A DNA stretch of 64,000 nucleotides from Bacillus sp. E(2018). GTDB lineage: Bacteria; Bacillota; Bacilli; Bacillales; Fictibacillaceae. Under the pieces are notes generated by a model. The model was not told the origin of the DNA and made no database searches. It saw only the letters and a list, made by a program, of their open reading frames with translations. Location: positions 868,001 through 932,000 of the forward strand of contig NZ_SCOL01000001.1 in NCBI RefSeq assembly GCF_005503015.1, in the 5' to 3' direction. Position numbers and translations under genes: made by a program. Shown piece after piece: positions 58,498 to 64,000 of the stretch. The first letter of the stretch is position 1; each line of letters opens with the position of its first letter.

Positions 58498-58965
58498 ATG
58501 AAGAATATTCATAAAGGAAGACACGTGGCAGAAGTAGAAGATCACTTTGTTGTTTTTGTAATAGGAATGCGGGTGAATAAGCTACTTTCATTTACGAAGT
58601 GGATTCCTGTTTTTAAAGCCATGGGTCCAATGGTTAGGGAGCTTTATCAACACCCTGAAATCGGTTTTCTACATACAGAATTTCATTTTAGTTGGAGAAG
58701 AGTAACACTAATTCAATATTGGAAAAGCTTTGAACAACTTGAAGCTTATGCTCACGGTAGAACGCATTTAAGTGCATGGAAACAGTTCAATAGAAATATA
58801 GGTGACGATGGAACTGTTGGTATCTTTCACGAAAGCTATAAAATTGAAAAACGGAGTGCAGAAGCCATTTATAACAATATGCCAAGAATTGGACTTGGAA
58901 AAGCTTATTCGATAGCCTCCGTAACGAAACACACTCAAACTGCTAGAGAAAGAATGAACAGTTAA
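58498..58965 (+). CDS. DUF4188 family protein
   Basis: A 155-residue protein. VVFVIGMRVNKLLSFTKWIP, then FSWRRVTLIQYWKSFEQLEA and HLSAWKQFNRNIGDDGTVGI match the DUF4188 pattern of dimeric ferredoxin-like haem/monooxygenase relatives; GIFHESYKI closes the domain. Function unknown. GGAGGGAG lies just before ATG 58498; the longer frame from 58465 lacks a ribosome site. A strong terminator follows. Confidence 0.82.
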   Translation: MKNIHKGRHVAEVEDHFVVFVIGMRVNKLLSFTKWIPVFKAMGPMVRELYQHPEIGFLHTEFHFSWRRVTLIQYWKSFEQLEAYAHGRTHLSAWKQFNRNIGDDGTVGIFHESYKIEKRSAEAIYNNMPRIGLGKAYSIASVTKHTQTARERMNS

Positions 58966-58973
58966 TAGTAGTT

Positions 58974-59005
58974 GATCTATCCTCACATGATAGATCTTTT
59001 TTTAT
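58974..59005 (+). terminator. Strong Rho-independent terminator
   Basis: GATCTATC pairs with GATAGATC around CTCACAT, then TTTTTTTATTTTT. Confidence 0.88.
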
Positions 59006-59027
59006 TTTTCAAATAAACACTTGAAAC

Positions 59028-59040
59028 TGACGTAACGTCA
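59028..59040. promoter_or_regulatory. Perfect 13-bp palindrome in a promoter region
   Basis: TGACGT-A-ACGTCA lies between TTGAAA (59021) and TATACT (59046), so it would sit in the spacer of a promoter for the small membrane-peptide gene. The 19-base spacer is longer than usual. Confidence 0.45.
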
Positions 59041-59085
59041 TTTTGTATACTTTTAGATAACGACTTACACGTAGAGGTTGATGAG

Positions 59086-59223
59086 ATGAAACGTCAGGAT
59101 GTTGTGATCTATGGGTGTGTTATTATCGGAGCAGGTGTTGGTTTAATTATGGATCAAGTGTTTACAGGTGTACTTATCAGTCTAGGAATTGGTTATTTGC
59201 TGAATGCTTTTTTCATTAAATAA
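59086..59223 (+). CDS. Small membrane protein (45 residues)
   Basis: An ATG after AGAGGTTGATGAG opens a 45-codon frame: MKRQDVVIYGCVIIGAGVGL, then a second hydrophobic stretch VLISLGIGYLLNAFF and the end IK. Two short helices are predicted. It follows a terminator and a palindromic promoter region and precedes the MerR gene by about 45 bases. No family recognised. Confidence 0.65.
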   Translation: MKRQDVVIYGCVIIGAGVGLIMDQVFTGVLISLGIGYLLNAFFIK

Positions 59224-59266
59224 AAAAATGAGTTGTAGAGATGTATCTTGAATGGAGGGAGATTTA

Positions 59267-60010
59267 TTGCTTCATATTCATAAAGTAAGTGAAATGACTG
59301 GTGTGACTGTCAGAACACTTCGTCACTATGATCATATCGGCTTATTGCAATCCTCATCCAAAACAGAAGGTGGTCATCGTTTATATAACCATACTGACTT
59401 GAAGAGACTGCAGCAAATTCAATTTATGAAGAAGATCGGTTTTCGTTTGAACGAGATTAAGAACATGCTAAATTCTAGAGAATGGGATTGGTCAGATAGC
59501 CTCATGAATCAACTCTCTTATGTAAAGCAAGAGCAAGAAAATTTAAGAAAGATAGAGAGTACGCTTAGAGAATTGATTCACGGTATGGCAATCGAAGATG
59601 AGAGTAGTGAAATCGCCATTCAAAAAGTCATGCAATTAGCTAATCATGATAAAGAACTTCAAGAAAAATATAGAAATTCATTATTTGAAAAAAGAGAAAT
59701 AAAGCTGTGGAAGAAGGTTCCAAACATGACTAGCGACCATCCAGATACTCTGGAATGGATAGCTCTTATAGGACAGTTGAAGCGGTTTATCAATGAGGAT
59801 CCAGGTTGTTCAAATGTTCAAAAAATCATTAGAAGAATGGATGAAAAAAGAGCAGAAACATTTGGTGGTGAAACAGAGTTTATAGATAAGCTCTGGGACG
59901 TGCGTATGTCTGAAAAACAGTCAGAACAATTAGGATTATATCCCATTGATCAAGATGTACTGCAATTTTTAAACTCCGCTTATGAAATCTTTATATCAAA
60001 AAAGATGTGA
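59267..60010 (+). CDS. MerR family transcriptional regulator
   Basis: A 247-residue regulator. The HTH has SEMTGVTVRTLRHYDHIGLL and RLYNHTDLKRLQQIQFMKKI, then a coiled coil (about 70-105) and a ~140-residue C-terminal domain of TipAS-like design (LWKKVPNMTSDHPDTLEWIA, FINEDPGCSNVQKIIRR). It should bind a ligand and activate nearby genes. The TTG at 59267 is chosen because GGAGGGAG lies six bases before it and overlaps the earlier ATG. The GAP-family gene follows 27 bases later and is the likely target. Confidence 0.87.
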   Translation: MLHIHKVSEMTGVTVRTLRHYDHIGLLQSSSKTEGGHRLYNHTDLKRLQQIQFMKKIGFRLNEIKNMLNSREWDWSDSLMNQLSYVKQEQENLRKIESTLRELIHGMAIEDESSEIAIQKVMQLANHDKELQEKYRNSLFEKREIKLWKKVPNMTSDHPDTLEWIALIGQLKRFINEDPGCSNVQKIIRRMDEKRAETFGGETEFIDKLWDVRMSEKQSEQLGLYPIDQDVLQFLNSAYEIFISKKM

Positions 60011-60037
60011 GCTCATTCTGAATAGAGGGGGAATTCG

Positions 60038-60694
60038 GTGACAGTAGAATTGCTTCTTATAATTGGAGGATTAGCTGTATTAGATATGCTAAGTCCTGCG
60101 ACAATAGGGGTTACGGTATATCTCCTATTAAACGAGAAAGAGAAACGATCGTCCCAAATTCTTTTCTACCTATTAATCGTTGCTGGTTTTTATTTTGTAG
60201 TTGGCGTTTCACTCATGTTAGGTATATCAACTTTGCTTGAAAGCGTCTCAAACATTTTTCAAAATCAATCCATAAGCTGGATCATCTTTATCATTGGGGC
60301 CATTTTGTTTATTGCTAGTTTCTATGTTCCTGCAAAGAAAAGTCCTAATCTACCTTATCCAAAATCTAAGGGTTTGATTTCAATCATAGTCCTTGGGTTG
60401 TCTACTTCACTTATTGAAGTAGGAACCGCTTTTCCTTACTTTGCTGCAATCGGTATTTTATCTACTAGTGATCTTACAATCATGGAATGGATTAGTATTT
60501 TAGCTGGATACAATTTAATCATGATCTTGCCACCACTCTTGTTGTATTTCATATATCTTTTGTTTGGTAGATGGATGGATAAACCTTTAAAAAATCTACG
60601 TGAAAGCCTGGTTAAGAATTCTGGTTCAGCTCTTTCATGGATTATGTGTATCGTTGGAATCATACTGATTTTTAATAGTTTGGATTATTTATAA
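60038..60694 (+). CDS. GAP family (Sap/LysE-like) membrane protein
   Basis: A 218-residue membrane protein with six hydrophobic helices. LLLIIGGLAVLDMLSPATIG at the N-terminus carries the conserved DxxSP pattern, and SKGLISIIVLGLSTSLIEVG repeats the arrangement, as in GAP/sulfolipid-1-addressing proteins related to LysE. It may export a small molecule or lipid. GTG start with AGAGGGGG upstream. It is in one operon with the MerR gene before it. Confidence 0.83.
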   Translation: MTVELLLIIGGLAVLDMLSPATIGVTVYLLLNEKEKRSSQILFYLLIVAGFYFVVGVSLMLGISTLLESVSNIFQNQSISWIIFIIGAILFIASFYVPAKKSPNLPYPKSKGLISIIVLGLSTSLIEVGTAFPYFAAIGILSTSDLTIMEWISILAGYNLIMILPPLLLYFIYLLFGRWMDKPLKNLRESLVKNSGSALSWIMCIVGIILIFNSLDYL

Positions 60695-60732
60695 GCAATG
60701 TAAAAAATGATAATAGGGAGTGTGTGCTACAA

Positions 60733-61428
60733 ATGATAAAAGCTGCTATGTTTGATTTAGATGGTACACTATTAGATCGGGATGAGTCTGTGAAACTATT
60801 TATTGAAGAACAATACAACAGATTTCCGCAGCTAAAAGGTTATGTAACGAAGGACATGTATGTTAAACGATTTATAGAATTAGATAACCGAGGATATGTT
60901 TGGAAGGATAAAGTTTATCAGCAAATTTCTAATGAGTTTTCATTACCTGATCCTTCGTGGGAAGATCTTCTTTCTGATTACATAAATGAATTTAAGAACC
61001 ATTGCGTTCCATTTCCTCATCTTATTGAAATGTTAGAGGATTTTAAAAGTAATAACTTCAAGCTGGGAATCATTTCAAACGGATTCGGACAATTTCAGAT
61101 TGATAATATAAATGCGTTAGGCATCAAAGAATATTTTGATGTGATATTAATTTCTGAATGGGAAGGAATAAAGAAACCAGATCCTCGAATTTATAATGTA
61201 GCCTTAAAGCAACTACAAGTATCTCCTAATGAGGCTATTTTTGTAGGTGATCATCCTGATAATGATGTAAAAGCTGCGCAAGATGTTGGAATGAGAGGGA
61301 TTTGGAAGAGAGTTGCTCATTGGGAAAATGTTGAAGCAGATTACATAGTGGATGATTTGTTGGAGATTCCTTTAGTTATTCAGGAATGTAATAGATTAGA
61401 TGAATACCATATTTCATCAGGAAAATAG
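60733..61428 (+). CDS. HAD family hydrolase
   Basis: A 231-residue phosphatase: motif I AMFDLDGTLLDRD at 6-18, motif II IISNGFGQ near 114, motif III Lys in WEGIKKPDPRIY near 146, and motif IV FVGDHPDNDVKAA near 173. A C1-type helical cap lies between motifs I and II. It is similar in design to the HAD at 22371. Start uncertain: GGGAG is 12 bases before ATG 60733 and 3 before GTG 60724. Substrate unknown. Confidence 0.88.
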   Translation: MIKAAMFDLDGTLLDRDESVKLFIEEQYNRFPQLKGYVTKDMYVKRFIELDNRGYVWKDKVYQQISNEFSLPDPSWEDLLSDYINEFKNHCVPFPHLIEMLEDFKSNNFKLGIISNGFGQFQIDNINALGIKEYFDVILISEWEGIKKPDPRIYNVALKQLQVSPNEAIFVGDHPDNDVKAAQDVGMRGIWKRVAHWENVEADYIVDDLLEIPLVIQECNRLDEYHISSGK

Positions 61429-61484
61429 AACTATAGATAGAAATATTAGCTCTTCGTATACTTAAGAAGAGGAGGAGTCATCAC

Positions 61485-62243
61485 ATGTCTGATAACTGGA
61501 ATTTTTATATCGATGAATTGGATGGAAATCTTGCTTCATTTGTTGTTGATTTGGATGTAGGTGAAGAAATTAATATCAAAAAATACAATTGGTTGTTTAC
61601 AGTGAAACTTACTGTTAAGTCGCCTACTGAGTTAGGTTTCCCTGAAGAAATAGAAGATGAATTACTTGGTGAGCTTGAATATGATCTAATGGAAAAATTA
61701 TATAATGAAGACATCATTCAAGTTGGACGATTAACTACGAATGGAACACGAGAATTCTTCTATTACGCTAAAAAAGAAAAACAGTTTAAAATTATAGATA
61801 AACAGGCACTCGCTATTTTTGATAATAATGAATACGAAACGGAAATCTCAAGTATAGAAGAAGAGGAACCGTTGTCATTTTATTACGAGTTCCTTTATCC
61901 AAATGAATATCATCTTCAACAGATGAATAACCGTGATTTAGTGGAATTGCTTGAAAAAGAGAATGACGACCTAGAACAACTCAGAGAGATTCAGCATTGG
62001 ATTGAGTTTCAAACATTAAAAGATTTAAAAGCATTTGAACAAGACATTATTAAAAAAGGATTTAAAACGGAGGATTTCGAACAGAAAAAGAATGAAGAAG
62101 GAACATTTACCATCACAATCTCTCGAGAAGACGGTGTAGATTACGAAATGATTGATGCTGTTACATACCTGATAATTGAAACAGCACAGAAATATAATGG
62201 CGAATATGACGGTTGGGAGTCTCCTGTTGTTCTTAAAAAGTAA
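61485..62243 (+). CDS. DUF695 plus RraB-like domain protein
   Basis: A 252-residue acidic protein with two parts. The N-terminal ~130 residues match the DUF695 pattern (WNFYIDELDGNLASFVVDLD, RLTTNGTREFFYYA). The C-terminal ~110 residues resemble RraB, the regulator of RNase E (EIQHWIEFQTLKDLKAFEQD, VTYLIIETAQKYNGEYDGWE). Firmicutes use RNase Y rather than classical RNase E, so the RraB part probably has another partner. GAGGAGGAG precedes the ATG. The DUF2199 gene follows by 33 bases. Confidence 0.82.
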   Translation: MSDNWNFYIDELDGNLASFVVDLDVGEEINIKKYNWLFTVKLTVKSPTELGFPEEIEDELLGELEYDLMEKLYNEDIIQVGRLTTNGTREFFYYAKKEKQFKIIDKQALAIFDNNEYETEISSIEEEEPLSFYYEFLYPNEYHLQQMNNRDLVELLEKENDDLEQLREIQHWIEFQTLKDLKAFEQDIIKKGFKTEDFEQKKNEEGTFTITISREDGVDYEMIDAVTYLIIETAQKYNGEYDGWESPVVLKK

Positions 62244-62276
62244 AATCTTAAGTTATCTTAATTAAGGAGCAATCTA

Positions 62277-62795
62277 ATGACAGATTTAGTTAGCGGATAC
62301 CAATGCACATGTTGTGGCAAATATCATGATGAACTTCCTTTAAATTATGGAATTGAAGCACCTGTCTATTATGAAGAGGCTACTAAAAAAGAGAGAAACA
62401 AGCATTTTGAACTTACGGATGACTTTTGTGTAATGGACGGTGAACATTTCTTCATAAGAGGCTGTATCGAAATTCCCATTATTGGATCTAATGAATTTTT
62501 TGTATGGGGTGTATGGGTATCACTTAGTAAAGAAAACTTTGAACGGACCTTAGAGCAATGGGATGACCCAAATAGTGAGCAACTAAAGCCGATGTTTGGG
62601 TGGTAATCTACACATCTTCCCATGTATCCTGAAACGGTAAATTTAAAAACGAATGTACATATCCGCTCACAAAATTTGCGACCTTTTATTGAGCTCGAGC
62701 CTACCGATCACCCATTATCGATTGAGCAAGTACAAGGAATTACAATGGATCGGGTTAAAGAAATTGCTCAATTTTTTTGTGAACTTAGTAAATAA
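62277..62795 (+). pseudogene. DUF2199 gene broken by one in-frame stop
   Basis: The frame from ATG 62277 encodes YQCTCCGKYHDELPLNYG and, near the end, WGVWVSLSKENFERTLEQW, then MFGW and TAA (62604-62606). The same frame continues without a break for 63 codons: STHLPMYPETVNLKTNVHIR, then RPFIELEPTDHPLSIEQVQG and the final TAA at 62793. This is exactly the expected C-terminal half of DUF2199. TTA (Leu) to TAA is one base change. The first 109 residues may still be made. AAGGAG precedes the start. Confidence 0.85.
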
Positions 62796-62813
62796 GTCTA
62801 TAGAGAAGTTTAT

Positions 62814-62852
62814 GAAAGGGATCAGATAAATTTATTCATCGGTTCTCTTTTT
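62814..62852 (+). terminator. Probable terminator
   Basis: AAAGGGATC pairs imperfectly with GGTTCTCTTT, then TTTAATT. It follows the full-length DUF2199 frame, which supports that as the original gene end. Confidence 0.5.
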
Positions 62853-62964
62853 TAATTGAAACTCGTCGTTTCATAAAGTTCCTTATAAAAAGGGATCGTG
62901 CGTGGACTTGCTACATACTTCCTATATAATAATGCTAACAAGCTTCTTTTTAGGAGGAACAACG

Positions 62965-63654
62965 ATGAGCACGGAAAAAATACTAATTGTTGAAGATGAG
63001 AAAAAGATAGCCAGGGTTATTCAACTAGAACTTGAACATGAAGGATATGAAACAGAAACAGCTACGACTGGCATGGAAGGATTAGAAAAATTCAAATCAG
63101 GCAACTGGGATCTTATTCTGCTCGATGTGATGCTGCCTGAATTAAGCGGCCTAGAGGTATTGAGACGAATCCGAGCTACAGGTAGTCATATTCCAATTAT
63201 TTTATTAACGGCCAGAGATGCCTTGCCAGATAAAGTGAGCGGGCTAGATCTTGGTGCAAACGATTATGTGACTAAACCGTTTGAAATTGAAGAATTGTTG
63301 GCTAGAATCCGAGCATTTCTCCGCATGAATCAACGCTACACAGAAGATCAAGATAGCGAAGTATATGAACTAGGTGAACTGACCGTTAATTTAAAAACGA
63401 GGGAAGTTAAGCGTGACACTACCTTAATTGAATTAACACCGAGGGAATTTGATCTTCTTGTTTTCTTGATACGAAACAAAAACCAGGTATTGAACCGTGA
63501 TCAAATATTATCAAAGGTATGGGGTTACGATTATTATGGCGATACCAATGTTGTAGATGTCTACATACGCTATCTGCGAAAAAAGATTGATTCTACTTTT
63601 TCGCACCCCTATATTCATACGATTCGTGGAGTAGGCTACACGATGAAGGAGTAA
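62965..63654 (+). CDS. OmpR/PhoB family response regulator
   Basis: A 229-residue two-component regulator. Receiver domain: acidic pair ED at 10-11, phospho-acceptor D54 in LILLDVMLPE, Thr in LTARDALPDK, and Lys104 in VTKPFE. The C-terminal winged helix has LTPREFDLLVFLIRNKNQVL and VVDVYIRYLRKKID. The start is ATG 62965 with AGGAGG eight bases before it; the frame from 62902 lacks a ribosome site. The kinase gene follows three bases after the stop. It resembles YkoG/ArlR-type regulators. Confidence 0.93.
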   Translation: MSTEKILIVEDEKKIARVIQLELEHEGYETETATTGMEGLEKFKSGNWDLILLDVMLPELSGLEVLRRIRATGSHIPIILLTARDALPDKVSGLDLGANDYVTKPFEIEELLARIRAFLRMNQRYTEDQDSEVYELGELTVNLKTREVKRDTTLIELTPREFDLLVFLIRNKNQVLNRDQILSKVWGYDYYGDTNVVDVYIRYLRKKIDSTFSHPYIHTIRGVGYTMKE

Positions 63655-63657
63655 CCC

Positions 63658-64000
63658 ATGAACATAAAAAATAGGATAACTTTGTTTTCAACGGTGTGGC
63701 TTTTGATCATCCTACTTATTACGAATAGTGGTATCTATCTATTGTTTCAAAAGAATTTACATGATAATGCTCTTGAGGGTACAGAGACAAGGATGGAAAG
63801 TTTGACGGAAGCCGTAAAAACTTCTTCTGAAACTAAAATGAACATGACACAGCTATTAAGGGCCTACCTTCCTGCAGATTCAATGGTTCGAATTATTACA
63901 GAATCCAATTCTGTAGCTGCCACTTCATCAAGAATTACGGATGATGATAAGCTTGATGATATTAAACCGACATATAGACCGAATCAATTTAGTGAAGTAA
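63658..64000 (+). CDS. Sensor histidine kinase, N-terminal part (runs off window)
   Basis: The first 114 codons of a membrane kinase for the regulator just upstream. A short basic start is followed by the transmembrane helix TLFSTVWLLIILLITNSGIY (about residues 8-27) and an extracellular sensor region rich in Ser, Thr and Asp (LLRAYLPADSMVRIITESNS). HAMP, HisKA and ATPase domains would lie beyond base 64000. AAGGAG at the end of the regulator gene is its ribosome site, so the pair is an operon. Confidence 0.85.
   Translation, partial: MNIKNRITLFSTVWLLIILLITNSGIYLLFQKNLHDNALEGTETRMESLTEAVKTSSETKMNMTQLLRAYLPADSMVRIITESNSVAATSSRITDDDKLDDIKPTYRPNQFSEV

Overview
The window is a 64 kb stretch of chromosome from a low-GC, endospore-forming Firmicute, most likely Bacillaceae (Bacillus or Fictibacillus type). 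The reasons are AT-rich coding DNA with strong AGGAGG-type ribosome sites, frequent TTG/GTG starts, U-tailed hairpin terminators between most genes, a T-box leader, an RsbR-type STAS protein, SdpR/SdpI, AlaR/AlaT, a Bla1-type class A beta-lactamase and a putative spore-coat protein. No rRNA, tRNA, CRISPR array, prophage or insertion sequence was seen. The region looks accessory: many single-gene units, at least ten complete acetyltransferases, regulators beside one or two target genes, and several decayed gene fragments.

Layout. 1-8 kb: GNAT, WYL regulator with a DJ-1/PfpI protein, Nudix hydrolase, Gfo/Idh oxidoreductase, YciI and NTF2-like small proteins, phosphotransferase, endonuclease/exonuclease/phosphatase protein. 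8-16 kb: glycolipid-binding protein, SAP/DUF6434 protein, GyrI-like protein, serine hydrolase, quinone oxidoreductase, fused remnants of a sigma factor and another enzyme, Rrf2 regulator with a large operator, class A beta-lactamase. 16-24 kb: more GNATs, an atypical AraC regulator beside an SDR enzyme, VanX-like D-Ala-D-Ala dipeptidase, Arr-type rifampin ADP-ribosyltransferase, HAD phosphatase, a second YciI copy. 24-32 kb: MFS transporter behind a complete T-box leader, maltose/galactoside-type O-acetyltransferase, two XRE-plus-membrane-protein pairs, and an ABC-2 transporter beside a LytTR regulator whose N-terminal half is a degenerate ABC ATPase. 32-42 kb: S9 peptidase, lipoprotein, alaR-alaT, two DinB proteins, sdpR-sdpI with a clear promoter and operator, a YVTN beta-propeller protein.

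41.9-47.8 kb holds the most striking system: a thiazole-forming RiPP (TOMM) operon on the minus strand. It encodes a Cys/Gly-rich precursor of the heterocycloanthracin/sonorensin type, a ThiF-like maturation protein, a docking-domain/YcaO cyclodehydratase ending in the Pro-rich tail, and a SagB-type dehydrogenase. A terminator-like hairpin separates the precursor from the enzymes, which would let precursor be made in excess.

48-64 kb: Tat-exported phosphoesterase, secreted HNH nuclease, ACR3-like transporter, sulfotransferase, RsbR-like STAS protein, putative coat protein, MscS channel, AbrB-like regulator, M23 peptidase, MerR regulator with a GAP-family membrane protein, HAD phosphatase, DUF695/RraB protein, a DUF2199 gene broken by one in-frame stop, and a two-component system whose kinase runs off the end of the window.

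Functions are called from motifs read by eye; no database search was possible. Start codons were chosen from ribosome-site spacing and often differ from the longest possible frame.
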